From Eopsaltria australis (Eukaryota > Chordata > Aves > Passeriformes > Petroicidae), in contig JAVTVJ010000011.1 in NCBI GenBank assembly GCA_034509425.1, positions 8,260,001-8,324,000 of the forward strand: 64,000 bases of DNA. The letters are read 5' to 3'. The notes below the pieces were generated by a model, which was given only the letters and a program-made list of their open reading frames with translations, was not told where the DNA came from and ran no database searches. Below are positions 23,365-36,343 of the stretch, one piece after another. The position numbers and the translations under genes are program-made. Positions within the stretch are counted from its first letter, which is position 1. Each line of letters starts with the position of its first letter.

Positions 23365-25441
23365 GTAAGTACAAAAGAACATAAACAAAGAATCCCACAA
23401 TTCAGTGAGGATTAACAGGTCAGAATGAAATTAATCTTGAGTAATAGACACATTTCCCCTTTTTTTTGGTGAAAAACACATGTGTTCAGAAGCTAGATAA
23501 AAACAGATTCCTTCTTTCTCATTAACAGTGAATAAACCTGGAAGAACTCTGCTGAAGCCAGTACCATTAGAAAGAAAGAGATCAAAATATCTTTTTATCT
23601 CTTTCTGCTATCTGGAACCTCCCCTTGTGAATTTATTTGGGATTGTGAAGTGTTAACTGCCAAATAGTCCGTTTCTTAGCTCTAAATCTTGATTAAAATC
23701 TAAAATTACTCAAGTTTGGTTTATCATCCCTTATTTTCAGATAAAAACTAACGCTCCCAGGGAGACGCTACTTGCAAATTTGCCCTCTCACAAACACTAG
23801 CAAGTGTTTTTACACACATCCTTTCCTTGTAACTTACAAGCACTGATTGAATAATTTCAGTCCTCTGTTTATTTGGTTTTGAAAAGATGTCACTGTGTTT
23901 TGCATCTGCAGTCTGTCCTTTCATTCTGTTCCATTCTGTAGCATTTCTGTCATCAGTTCTTCAGTAGGACTGGTTTACATTTTGCTTCCTGTTCTGAATT
24001 TTTTTTTTCATTACACTGAGCCATATTTCCAGCTAATTCATAGTCATAGTTCATAAATGAACATTCAGATGGTTCTTGAGCACACATTTCTCCCATTAGA
24101 AGCATTACTTTCCATCTGGGTCCATTAAGATGAAAGAGTTTCTTTAACTTTTCTCCCCAAGAGCGTTTATGTATTAAGATCTCTTCCCTGACTGATTATC
24201 CTGGGTGCCCTTACTTCAGTAGGACTGAGTTCTCTTTTTCATGACTCATCTGACGCAAAGCCAGAAGTGGAAGTTGGCTAACAAAAGAGGGGTTTGGATT
24301 TCTCAGGATCTAATGTAAAGCCCAGTGTGATCCATGGGAAGTCTCCCAGCAGTTCTCTATTAAGTTCTGCCCTGACTGTGTGGCACATTCAGATACAGAC
24401 AGATTGTGAAATTCACTTTTACAATTTTCCATATGCTTTATGAGTTCATGCAGGAAGAACTAGTCCAGGAAAAAGAAAAAAGCTGTCCAAAAATATCTTC
24501 AAATGAAATGTAAGCCTATCTAAGGTTCAGATAATTCAGTTAACTGCACACTCCAGTTGCAGAAGAAGAGTCGAAGTGCTAAAACTACAGTTTTGCTGTA
24601 CTTCTATGCTAGCCCAAAGAGTGGTCAGTGTTGAAACTTCTCAGAGCCAGTTCTAGCAAGATTTCCAAAAGTGAGAGATTTAGGAGCCCGAGCGCTTTCC
24701 AGGCTTTGGGAAGTTTCCTGGTATAAATCCTGTTTCCATGGTCACTGGTTGACAGGGTCACTGAGTGTTTGTCATTTCCAAAACAATATAGCTTCACATT
24801 ATGAATTAAAAGTCTGATAGAGGTAAGCAACCTCTTGAAATGTTTATTTAGATAACAGTCCAGTTAGGTCCTGAGAAGCAATCAATGTTAAAACGGTGGA
24901 TTTTATTGCATTCAAGAAAACACTTACATGTTGCAGAAATGACATCTCAGTTTTTCAAATAGCTAGAAATTGCTGAGCTTAATGGGAGTTGGAGTGATGA
25001 CATAATCACAGTTTTCTCTGGTGTACAGACCCTATCATTTATTATTTCAACTACTGTACATTGGAATCCGCTTACTCTGACAGCTCTGACTCACCACAGG
25101 TCAGCTTGATAGTATCAGCTGGGAATGGGTAATAACCAAACTGCTCTGACAGCAGATTTGGCAGAGCTAACTAAAGGGAGAAATATGCTTAAAAATACAT
25201 AAAGGTGTGACAAAAATAAGAATTGAAGCACTTCTCACTTGAGTTTTATACAGCTCCCTGGCTTTTTGATTTCCAGATGTTTTACCTATCAGATATTCCC
25301 TGATGGGTTTCATTAAAATTCCAAAATATGTCAGACACTCTCAACTGCTCAGAGACATGGTATTGATGATATGGTGTGTAGTCATGTAGTCATGGATACA
25401 GAGTAATCTTCCTTTCCCTCTTTTTTTTTTTATTTTTTCAG

Positions 25442-25527
25442 TGATGGAGAAGCACTGTTTGCAACCCCCAACAGAGCCGCTGAGGAAATTTAGCAGTTCT
25501 GGCTCTCAGATTCAAACATCATTTTAA
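25442..25527 (+). CDS. possible alternative terminal exon
   Basis: The acceptor is one of the strongest in the window: CTTCCTTTCCC, then ten T, TATTTTTTCAG at 25441. Two frames are open after it. Phase 1 entry gives MEKHCLQPPTEPLRKFSSSG and eight more residues before TAA at 25525. Phase 2 entry gives DGEALFATPNRAAEEI before TAG. No usable donor precedes either stop, so it could only be a last exon. Phase 1 entry would fit the exit phase of 20682-20763. No poly-A signal is obvious close by. Part of the pyrimidine tract is simple poly-T, which may produce the appearance by chance. Confidence 0.2.
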
Positions 25528-25662
25528 GGGACATGTATAGACCATTGTCTTTACTTGTAGGGCTAAGTAGAAACCACCTGATTGCGATTGTGGAAATAAG
25601 CCAAGCCTGTATTGCAAATGAGATTTGGAAGATTATGTTGTATATTGAAAATGTGGTGTTAG

Positions 25663-25729
25663 GGTTTTTTGGTTTTTTGTTTGGTTTTTTTTTTCTTTTT
25701 TTTTTGTTGTTGTTGTTGTTGTTGTTGTT
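25663..25729 (+). repeat. T-rich tract and (GTT)8 microsatellite
   Basis: T runs broken by GG and C are followed by eight perfect GTT units from 25706 to 25729. It is low-complexity DNA. The short open frame that ends here (FFLLLLLLLF-type sequence) is an artefact of it. Confidence 0.95.
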
Positions 25730-26811
25730 TTGGTAGAGGATTTTTTCCTGAAGCTCTCTCTTCTGCTGTGTTCATTAGACAACACAGTCACAGTCTTGTT
25801 TTTCTGTTACCTACTCATAAATAATCTACTTCCACCTCCTGTACAGCCTGCTGGAGCCAGTTCAGTGGACTACTGCATGTCGAGCTGATGATGCCCACAC
25901 TGCCATGGCAGCAGCTGTAACTGTGCCCAAATTGCCTCAGTTCCTCTTCCCCACCATGTGCTGCCAACTATGGGGATGCTGCATTCTGCCCAGGGAGTCA
26001 GGGGAAGACAATCTGCAGCAGCTCCTTATGCAAAACTGAATCTCAGGAAAATAATACTGAACTGAAGTGCTTTCATCACAGTTCAGTGGGGTCTTGCTGC
26101 TTTTCAGGGTTGTATTTCAGTCCAAACAGGAACCTGGGGCTTTGGGCTGGAGGCTGAGGCACAGAGATGGCACAGTATGACTGCTGATGGTGAGCTGGTT
26201 CTCTGCAGCCTCATTCAAACTCTGAGGGATGTGTCTGGGTAAAGCTGAGCAGTTCCTGAAGAGACAGGTGGGGCCACGCCCTGTGGGACACTGCTTGAGG
26301 AGGCTCAGCAAATACCTTCCTGGTTCGGTTCATAAGTATAAATACTGAGCTGTTTAAATGCATTTGTTTCTATGGTCCTCCTCCACCCTAAACCTCCTCC
26401 TTTCCTTGGAAAAATATGTTGGGGTTTTCTTGATATCTCAAAATTACTGACGGTGGAGAAGAACTGCTTGCCAAGAGAGATCTTGGAGAGTTTAGTGTTT
26501 TTAGTGGAGCTGAAATAAGAACCAGATTGAAGGCTATGAGCAGAATTGTGTTGCTGCCTATACAGCATTCAAGTAATTTTCTAAAAGGACATTAAGATAT
26601 CTGGGTTCTGCCCCTATTGTCTTACAAGGACATTTTTTTGCCTCAAGAGTTTGTAGCAGTTTGGACCTGTTTCCTTTAGTTCCCCCAAACCTTGCTGTAT
26701 CTATTTAATCTTTTCTCCTAAGTCTGTCCCACTCAGTCTCATAAACCAGCCCAAATTAATGCAGTAATGTGGAGTATTTTTTTTTCTTTTCTACATTTCC
26801 CCATTCAGAGC

Positions 26812-26822
26812 ATATATATATA
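26812..26822. repeat. short (AT)n run
   Basis: ATATATATATA-type dinucleotide run in AT-rich DNA. Confidence 0.8.
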
Positions 26823-29800
26823 TTTGGCCATAAGTTACCCTTAATTAATGAAATAATCCAGAGACAGCTGTAGCAGAGCCACGTAGATTGTAGATAAGGA
26901 ACTGCTTTCTCTCTACTTCGTGATTAACTACCAGAGTTTGTTACTTGGCTTTTACATTCCCCCTTTGTCATATTACACTGCAAATTCGTGGCTAGTGAGA
27001 TGCCCACAGTTTCTCCAAAGTACATACTTCTGTATTACTGCTTCCCTGGTTTTAACCTGATCATTGGATGCCTGTGTTTCTCATCAATTTTCCTGAGACA
27101 TTCTGGCTTGCAATTTTTAAGATGAACTTGATTTTTGGTGAGGCCCTCAGTCTGAATATTTGTTTTCTCTTCAACCCAGTCACATATTAATTTTTTTCTT
27201 CCCTTCTAGAGTCTCCTCTGTTTATCAGAAACATACAGTCCCTAGTTATTAGGGTTTCCAGGCTCAAGTCTTTTTACAATACCTACTGCCACGTTCTTTT
27301 GTCTCCTTTCATTCTCCATCTGCCTCTTATCTGGTCTCTCACCGTGTTTTCTTTCAGCTGACAAATAAATGACAAATAAGTGTATTTTTTTTTCTCCCAT
27401 TGTAAGTTTTGCTCTAACCACATTTTTTCCTCTGAAACACAAGACAAGCTGTCACCTATATGTTTTAAAATATGTAAACCCCAAGATTCCTTTTGGAATA
27501 AATGGGAGCAGCCTGCTTGATATTAGTTCATCAGAATCTGGTTTTAAAAGCATACTGAAAGAAAAAAAAAGGCCTGACACAATAGGGGAAAAAAAATTTA
27601 ACAAATAACCTTTTCTTTGAAGGGATTTGCATTCTGACTTGGTGGAGTGTAAGTTAGATATTGCTCTGATGATTACTTTCCTTTAAAAAAATTGTATTTT
27701 ACACTATTGAAGTTAATCTTTAAAATAGTTTGTTCCATCCTTTAACTGCTGATATAAAGTTTGGTCATAAAAACTTGAGACAAGAAGATGTATAGCAAAA
27801 GAAATCCTACAGACAAGCTGTTAAATATAGAAAGGAGTAGAGCTATTGGCATTAACTTACAGAAAAAGAAAAAAAAAACTTTTAGCAAAATGCTCTAAAA
27901 TGTTTTTGACCTTTTTAAAAGAAAATTCTGTTCAAACTTTGAGGTTTAATACCAGAATCTCTATCCTAGCCAGCAGTAACTATGAAATAGGAGTTTGTAA
28001 TCTCTGAGAGCTGACACAGGTTTTATGTCTTTGTTCACCTACTGCTCTATGTATGTAATATTCATTGCAATGACTCCTTTCCTTTTTATGAGAACTGAAC
28101 ACGTAGTGAAACTTATTGAAGGATGATTCTCCTGTTTTTCATGTATCATACTTGATTATTTCACTTCCTCAATTAAAATTTGTTTGAAGATTTAAGTAAC
28201 AACTCACAATTATCTATATAATGGGGAAGTGAGCAGGTCATAATTTGAACAATTCACTGAGAATTTCAGTGAGAATGCAATTTTGTAAAAATTTTATGAC
28301 TGGTTCTGAGAACCAAAAAGGAAACTGAAATGGTTTCAAACCTTGGATTCTAAAAAAAATGACAATAGAACAAATCCTCCAGCAAAGCAAAGTTATTGTT
28401 TCATTAGAGTTATATTAATATAGATAAGTACACCATACAAAATAAAAAAAAAAATCCTGCCTGAAGCTGTTGGGTCCACATATGTGAGTAACTGCTGAAT
28501 ACTGTGTTGAATATGGGGGAGGCATTGGTAGAAGTTTTCTACTAAAAACAACATCACTCTGGAAACAAGGTAGGGGGAAAAAATAAAAAAGTCAAAGCAA
28601 AGCAAACAAAGTAAAATAGAATAGACTACAAGTGATTGTACCAGGTTTTTAATTAATGAGAACACAGGAGATTGCTAAAATGAGTACATTACCTAATTGT
28701 GAATTAATATTATATGCTGAAACATCCCACAAGGGAAGAATTGGATATGCTAATATTATATGAAAGAGATTGCCACTGGCAAATATTTCACTTTAGAGAA
28801 TTCTACATTAGGCATAAACTCAGAAAAAAAACAACCCTCTTAATATATGTCATGAAATATTAATGTCCTAGAATTTGCTAAAGCAAGATAAAAGCTTGAT
28901 TATACACCTTTGTATCCTTTTGATGGTCTTTATTGACCATTGATCCAGAATTGTTTTTAGAAATGCAATGCATTATTGTATGAGTAATAGAAAAGGCCTT
29001 TTGTGGTATGAAGTTATAATTCCCAAGCAATAATATTTGAAACTGTAATTGGCTTAGGCCTAATGGGACATTACTTAGAACATCCTAAGGGGAAGATACT
29101 TGGCTTTAGAATTTGCTTTCCTCTCCTTGGTTCAAAAATACTGCCTGCCCTCTAGTACCATTTAGACAAGCTACTCTGAAAAACGCACCAGTTATTTTTC
29201 TTAATGTGAAGAGTAGATGGAAATGCAGACAGTACTGGTCCTGCAGTTTGTTGTGCCATACTACAGCACAACGTTTTACTTTATAAAATACTCTGCACTA
29301 TCCCAAGTGTAAGCGAATACATTTTTACAAATTAACAAAAAAGAGGAAGGAGTTTCTTAACTTTTACATTTAGGATTTAGATAAACTGTAACTCAAAGAA
29401 AACGGCACACAAGTCTTCATGTTTTGGCCTATGACTATTCAAGGTACATAAACCTGAAGGAAACAGCCAACTTATACATTGTTCCATTAAAAGCAATAAA
29501 TCTATCTTTATTTACTTAAATATTCACTGGCTTCAGTAAACTCTGGGGAATGAGATTCAATTTTCATACTTATGAGGAAAGTTTAAAATAATTACTGTTT
29601 TCAACTGAAGTAAAAAAAAAACATCCCTAGAAACAAAACAGTGCTCTTCCCCAACTGTATAGAAAGTGACTGCAACAGAGAGACACAAATTTTCAGGTTT
29701 ACACCTGAAGTTAGATTGTATACCTTGGAGCGATTTATTTGCATTAGGTACAGATGGCACACTTTGAAAGTTGCTAGTAAGTGAACTAATTTATGTTGGT

Positions 29801-31097
29801 TCAATTTTTTAGTTCCATTGGAGGCATTGTGGTGATTGTTACCATTTCTACTGAATGACTTGCTCATGCTTTTCTCTGCCTGATCAGTTGCTAAATTAAA
29901 AGTTGATTTCATACCTTTACTTCCCTTTGAATATGGACTTAAATTGGTAAATTATTTGTCAATGCTTTTGCCTTAACAGATGATGAAATCTGGTTTGATC
30001 TTAATGTTCAAGATGTCTGAAATGGCGGAGAAAGGCCTTCAACTGCTGCAAACTGGCACAGATCCACTCATTTCTGTGAAGAGTTTGTAGGGTTTTCAGC
30101 GGAATGCAGCTTAGCTGCAGCTGACCTATTCCATCTGTGGTATGCTCCCCAGTTGCCTTTAACTCAAAATCAAGAGTGCTCCTGAACAGTTACTGACTCT
30201 GGAAATATCAAGTGTATGAGTGAGATGTTTATCTCATGTTTTGAGTGGGAATTTCTGAATAATGATTTCAGCCTTGTGTTTGGTCACTTTACTGGCTCAG
30301 TGCTATTTAGCATATTCTCTCCCATGACAGTATCTCTTCTGAGATGCTGCTGCTGCTCCCATTCTCCTGGCTTCTCTCATTCTCTTGGAGATAGTATATG
30401 ACAGTTTATTGCATTTTACTGATTTGTTCCAGCCATTCCATCTTCCAGGCCTGTGCAGTAGCAATCACTATAATCTTCACAGTGACTTATTAAATAATAA
30501 GTAAACCTGTTTGACAGTACCTTCAGAAATCTGATTCTGAGCAGTTTACTAAGCATTTTGTGAAGCATTATAAATAACCACTTCTTTATCTTTCAACTTT
30601 CTGATTAAATATATTTAAAATGCCTTTCTCAAGAAGTACAGTTATATGTAGAAGGCAGCGTTCTCCATTTCTGGTTGCACACTCAGTAAAGCCTGATGAT
30701 GCAATGTAAATGTGGTCAGTGCAGGAAGTCTGGCACTACCAAATGGTGTCCTAGAACTGGATATGGAATAGGACTGGGTGAAAAACAAAGGGAGGACGTA
30801 TAGATGGCTGTGACTTCTTTGCACTCAAGATAGGATACAGTCCTAGTGTCCTTGTTTGTGAAAGAAATGCATGTAAAGTAAGCCTGAATACAACAATCAC
30901 TGTCAGATGCAGCCAGAACATTACCTGAGAAAGTACAGGGCAAATTCAGTTCTCTAACACAACTGTCTGTGCCAGCTGGGTCTTTGTTTTACTTAGTGCT
31001 ACACCATGACAGGAAAATGTAAACCTAATCTGTAGCATCTAAAACCACCTCCAGGGACTACTGTGCCAGCCTGTCTGAAGCACTTCAGATATACCTC

Positions 31098-31122
31098 TTT
31101 TTTTTCTTTTTTTTTTTTTTTT
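31098..31122 (+). repeat. poly-T run
   Basis: Eight T, one C, then sixteen T. It may be simple sequence or the end of an unrecognised old retroposed copy on the minus strand. No flanking repeat body was identified. Confidence 0.9.
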
Positions 31123-31404
31123 CCTGGAATGTTCATAGTCATTAATGTAATTGGGACAAATGAAAGAGGGGAAAATGCTGAAATTACCAGATTATTTCTG
31201 CATGAGAATTGTAAGAACTAATGTGGAACACAACAGAGCATATGTAAGGGATTTCAATAGTACAAAGAAAAGTGAAGGTTGTTGCAGTTCAGAGGAGATT
31301 AATGCCTTGGATATGGTTTGGGAGATACTAAAAGGTAAGAAAAGGGGAAGAAATAAAGTAATCTTGATTCTCATCTCATGCTGCTCATTGATGCTTTGTC
31401 TCAG

Positions 31405-31498
31405 GTTTTGAGGTGCACTCTTTTTCGTAAACCTTGTCTAACTTGCCAGAGTGACCACAATTTTGCGACTGACCTGCGCTGCCCCGAAGCCACGAAAG
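31405..31498 (+). CDS. candidate internal exon (31 codons + 1 nt), cysteine-rich
   Basis: The acceptor is GATGCTTTGTCTCAG; the donor AAAG|GTGAGTAAG is close to consensus. Two of the three frames close within the block (TGA, TAA). The remaining one is fully open, phase 0 in and phase 1 out. It encodes VLRCTLFRKPCLTCQ followed by SDHNFATDLRCPEATK, with four cysteines in 23 residues. The second half has several CpG dinucleotides (TTGCGACTGACCTGCGC, CCGAAGCCACG) in an otherwise CpG-poor region, which suggests selection on sequence. It joins in phase to 33116-33144, giving a valine across the junction. Cys spacing C-x6-C-x2-C is not one I can assign to a family; secreted or zinc-binding modules are both possible. 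No homologue is recognised. Confidence 0.45.
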
Positions 31499-33115
31499 GT
31501 GAGTAAGTTGCTATGTTTTTTTCCTTAACCTGGGCCTATGCCAGCAAAGATTTTGTCAGGGCTGAAAACCTGGCCCTCACTGAACCTGAATTAGATGTGC
31601 TGTTGTCACTCTGACATACAGTAATATACTGACAGACATGAATCATTATATATGCTATAAGCTATGTCACAGGCTAAACCAGAAATTAATGTCTGCCACC
31701 ACTTTGTCCAGCAAGGAATTTGTTTAACATTATGATTTTTAATTTAAATCGAGGTGTTGGAGACCATCCTGAATGAAATGGTACTAAGTACCTTCCAGGA
31801 GCTGGACTCTCACACACTATCCAGCAGAAGTCCAAGTTGGTTCTAGCCATTCCTTATGAATCCACAGGCAAGCTGAAAGCTGAATTTGAAGTTTGCTTTC
31901 TGCTAGCTGAGTGGCTATGCAGGGTTCATTGAAACTGATCGTAGAAACAAATTCCAGTGTAAAAGATCTGTGTCTTCTTTCAGTTCTTGCCCATACTTGT
32001 GCTTCTTATAGTCTGAACCAAGAGCAGCTGCTCTGTCATGTTATAATCTCCTAAATTATAAGCATAACTAAGCAGGGAAAGGGGATTATTCTAAATTGTG
32101 CCTATTGATTTGAGGGGTGAAGATTGTAGCTATGTTGGGGGGAATGGGAGAACCCAAATTAAAAACATGCCACAGAATATCAGGAGTCTTACTCAGTGCA
32201 TTGGTACAATTATCTACCTCAAACAGGAAAATCTGTGTAAAGATGGGATTTGCATTGAATCACATCACAGGTAGCAGTATTTTTCTGAGATGTTGCTGGT
32301 ACAACATCTTGTGGGACTTGGCAAACAAGCAGCTGAAAAAGAATTAGTATTTATAAGGTGTCTGTAAGGATGTTGACTACAGGGGGATTATTATGGTTAT
32401 AGATTGTCACGGGTAGTGAATTGAGACCATGTGTTCCCTTAGAGTTCCCCTACAGCAATGTCCCTCACCTTTTATTCCTGTGTAGATACATAATGTCACT
32501 GGCATAACTAGTGTTCCTGCAGGTGCAGCACAGGCTGGCAGCTAAAATGTGTCTCTGTTTTTTGCCTGCACAGCAGCCACTCTGTCAGGTGTGCTGCTCA
32601 TTACATTTGTTACCCTGGTATGGGTTGTAAGCACAAAAATATGCCAGAGTAAATTGTTCAGGTGTCGCCTGTGCCTGTAAAATGATGGTCAACCTTTGAA
32701 AATAAACTCATGGAAAGCAGACTATGTATAGAAAGCCATTTCTTTGATGGATGTTAGCTGCAGGGGGAGGATAAAACGGGCCCTTACCTGTAACTGCGTA
32801 GGGTAATCATTCCTGTAAGTGAAACTTACTTCTGTAATCGCACAAAGACCTGAACGCTGTGAAGGCTAAATCAAAATGCTAGCAGACAAGTTGTCCTCCA
32901 GTTTATTAGGGTTCCTTCCCAGGAGGGCTACATTCAATTATGTTTTCCAGTGGTTTGCCAAAAGAGCTTCACAGTTAAGCCAGCTGAGTTTGCATTCAGA
33001 TTTTCTGCTTTAAGTTACAAATGTCTTGCTTTTCAAAGCTTTCCAGCTGACCTGAAGTGTCATGCCAACAGTACTACAGCTAATTGAATATATATCTCAT
33101 TTTTCATTTTTGCAG

Positions 33116-33144
33116 TTTTACGGTCCATTTCCTCATTAAAAAAG
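33116..33144 (+). CDS. candidate 29-nt micro-exon
   Basis: The acceptor is TTTTTCATTTTTGCAG and the donor AAAG|GTGAGTG. The 29 nt take phase 1 to phase 0. Joined to the 31405 block they read KVLRSISSLKK across the junction, and another phase gives a stop. The short basic Leu/Ser-rich peptide continues as a probable helix into the 44063 block (phase 0). Being so short, it depends on its neighbours for support; alone it would not be callable. Confidence 0.38.
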
Positions 33145-36100
33145 GTGAGTGTTTGCACAGGAGCAGACAGGAGAATTAAGCAGCAGGAAAATCTCTATGA
33201 CATGACGCTGTCTTTTTCTTTTGTTTTTGAGCTTGGCAGCAGGATACTTCTGTTAACTCATATTTATCTTACACTAACGTAATAATTGGGAAATGACTAC
33301 TTAGCTTCAGCAGAAGTACCCTGCAGTTCAGTGTAAGAAGCTCTATTTGCCTCAAGGCTGTGCTCTATTCTGTGTTTATAGTGTTATTTGTATATATATC
33401 CCTATAAAATATGAAGAGACATTTGTAATGATTATCAGCAAAGCACAGTTCTGCAAGGACTGAGGAGGGTAAAAATCTCAAATAATTCATAGACAATCAA
33501 GGCACGTGCCTTAGATTCTGGAGTTCGGTGCTATTTGGGTTCTCAACGAGGGGTACCATTTTCCATTGCAGTTTCTTTCCACTAAAGAAAATTATTACTT
33601 ACACACACTTCAAAGGGAACCTGAGTGATTTTTTTGTGCATCACAGAAACCAGTGCAGACATCAAATATTAGCATTGTGCTCTGTGTTGCTTTGCAATTT
33701 ATAATCCCTTGAACCATCCTGCTTATACAAACAGCTGTAGCACAAGTGTACATAAGACGAGGTATGCATTGGAACTGGGCAGAGGTAGTGCATGGGCCTG
33801 AACATTAAATAAGCTTATTGAGATAGAGCAATATTGCTGGTCAATAAAGTTTATTGAAGTAGAAAATAAGCTAAGTCTCAGCACTTTTTCAAAACGACCC
33901 TGAATGCAATCTAATTCCCATACAACACATGCAATATTGACTCCCATCTCTCATTTCCCAGATTTCATAGATTTCATATGCTCCAAGCAGTGTTTTAAGC
34001 ATTTTTTTCTGAAAAGTAAAAATACTTAAACAAAATTAAGTATTACTGCTGTCATATTAAATACTATATATTAGCAACCTAACTCTCTGTTGCACCGGCT
34101 TATGAAAATGACCTCAAAGAGTCAATATCCCTTGTATTGAATGGTCTTAGTGTATTTGTCGAGAAATGCTTTCATCCATGAGGAACTTTTCTGACTGTGC
34201 CCCTCTGACTCAGTATTGACATGGTATGCAGATATTTGGAGATTCTAAATGAACAGGAGCATGATCAAAGAGGAAGAAATGGCCTAAGACTGCCCTCAGT
34301 AGTAGATCAGGTCTTTGAAGAGGCTTAGAGAGCTAAAAAGTGTTTCTGGTATGTTCAAAAGAGCAGGGGCGCCCAGTGTCTTAGAGAGGAGAGGGAAGAG
34401 ACAGTGAAAACACTAATTTTGATTCTGCAACTGCCTTGCATTTGCAGTCAGTGAAGCACTTGAGGAAAATAGACTCTTAGAATTCCCTGCCTTAATACCC
34501 AAAAACAACTAGATACCTCTGGTTTTGACAAAACACCCCTCTTGCCCAGAGGTTCGGAGTTCCTTTGCATCTAAAACTTTTGCTTTGCTGGCCTCAAAGC
34601 AGCTGTGACAGATGAACTGGATAGGGCTGCCCAAAGGGTCAGTCTTCTGCCTCTTGGAAACCACTGTCAACATTACATTTTTAGGCAAGTAAAATGCTGA
34701 ATCTTTGTGACTAAACAGCATAATTTGAAAAATATGCCAGTTGTTTCATTGGTTGTTGAATTTCTTGCAGGTACAGACACGCTATTTTCAGTAATCCCTT
34801 CGGTAAACCCTGCTGTTCAAGGGGCAGATTTGCAGACTGAAATACTCACATTTGATGAGGTGTCCTGAGTGAAGGCCTGTATAAGCTGATCTCAGAGTAT
34901 GTATTGGAGCCTATCTGCATGCTACAGAAGAAAAAAGATTTATAATTATTGCAGTACTATTTCCAAATGAGATAAAAAGGTCATATCAGATTCCAAGTTT
35001 CTTCTGGGCAGGCCCAGATGACTTCTTGGCATCTAATTCAGACTTCACCCTGTTTGAAGCAAAAAACATGTGGTGGGAATTTCTGGAAATAAGAAGGACT
35101 TTGGAAATAGTTGTGTTATTACTTAAGTATTTGCAGGCAGGCTCTGTGTCCACCGGTGGGAGATGTTCCTGTCAGCTCATACAGACGACTTGCAGATTCT
35201 ACTTTTCTTCCCCCATTTCACTCCCTGCAACATGCAAAACTCCCCAAGGTGGAGGTTGCACTCTGGGGTTTTTCACATTCACCTACTTTGCACGCATTTT
35301 CTAAAAGCAAAGATCTGCTTTGACGGAAATGTTGAGGTGTTTTGGTCTCTTATCCAGTGTTCAGGAGGTATTTGCACCTGTAGTGACAGAAAAAAATTCT
35401 CCCCCTTAACAGAGAACTCTCTAGTTGTCTAGTGAGGCTTTTTGGGTCCTTAAGTGGGCTTTGATTTTGAAACAACAAATAATCTGCCTGTGGGTTGCCA
35501 TTATGGAGCTAGTGGTGGAAATATTTACCTGAATATTTCTGCAGTAATGTAAACATCAGATAAGACTGAAGTGTTGGTGTAGGTAAGGCTGGGTTAGGAA
35601 TGAGAAGCCTGGATAGTTATGATAGCTGAACTGATCCTCTTGGCCATTTTCATTTTTCTAAGATGTTCTGCTCAGGGCTGTCAAGCCCTACTAATCATCT
35701 CATATTGAGGATGTTCAGCAAACCAGCACTAGAATGTTTGAGTGGCAGGGTTAAGGTGGGTAGTGCCTTGGATTTATGTGTCCAGATGAGCATGGGGATG
35801 AAGAAAGACAGTTCACTGGGCACCAGCAGGAAAGGAAACTTCAAAGGTGGAGGGTGAAATTTTGTTGGAGATTGTTTTTAATAAGCATTTCTACCAATAT
35901 TTTACTGTTAATAGTAAGCTCTAACAATAGATCATCAATAGTTGTTTTAGCAATTGCCTTTGATAGCAGCACAGAAAAAAAGGCAATAGAGAATTGTTTC
36001 CACGTGCACATCCACAATTTCTCAGGTCTGCATGTAAGATAATATTCTCTAAAGCACTGGGCTTTATTTCAGTGTCCAGATACAACATTCTTATGTGTTC

Positions 36101-36327
36101 TGGCACACTCTGACAGATACTACACTGTTTTGGAGAAAGCAAGTCTGTTACAATGGAATGGGATAGGGGATGACATTGATTTACACTTAGGCATAGTGAA
36201 GTACAGGCAGTATTTGATTACTTGTGAGCAACTCGCTTGTCACCAGAACACTGCAAGCTTTGTTCACATAAATTACCTGTCTGATTCACATCCAAAATCT
36301 GTCTATAATATCAAACTGAACCAAAAA

Positions 36328-36343
36328 GGGGGGGGGGGGGGGG
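36328..36343 (+). repeat. G16 homopolymer
   Basis: Sixteen consecutive G, preceded by A5 and followed by AAGTGC. A C6 run lies 25 bases further on. Such runs are length-unstable and are a common site of assembly error. Confidence 0.95.

Larger units (their letters stand above)
20764..31404. other. candidate intron region with low-confidence exon-like blocks
   Basis: Mostly AT-rich DNA. It contains the hairpin at 21596, a 26-nt exon-like block at 23339, a strong acceptor followed by two short open frames at 25442, the T/GTT tract at 25663 and a poly-T run at 31098. Two blocks with the phase needed to link 20763 to 31405 exist (27623-27648 and 29247-29308), but both have imperfect splice sites. 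A GC-richer patch at about 25840-26300 has no recognisable content. Confidence 0.45.

Noticed and set aside
24609..24830. Strong donor GAG|GTAAGC near 24794
   Set aside because: Every frame between the possible acceptors and this donor contains a stop.
29247..29308. Phase-matching exon candidate
   Set aside because: The weak pyrimidine tract and T at the last exon base keep it out of the feature list; it is kept only as a possible link in the findings.
31151..31411. 86-codon ORF with exon-like segment SSEEINALDMVWEILK before a GTAAGA donor
   Set aside because: Its acceptor candidates lack a pyrimidine tract, its exit phase (1) clashes with the next block, and the intron to 31405 would be only about 70 nt.
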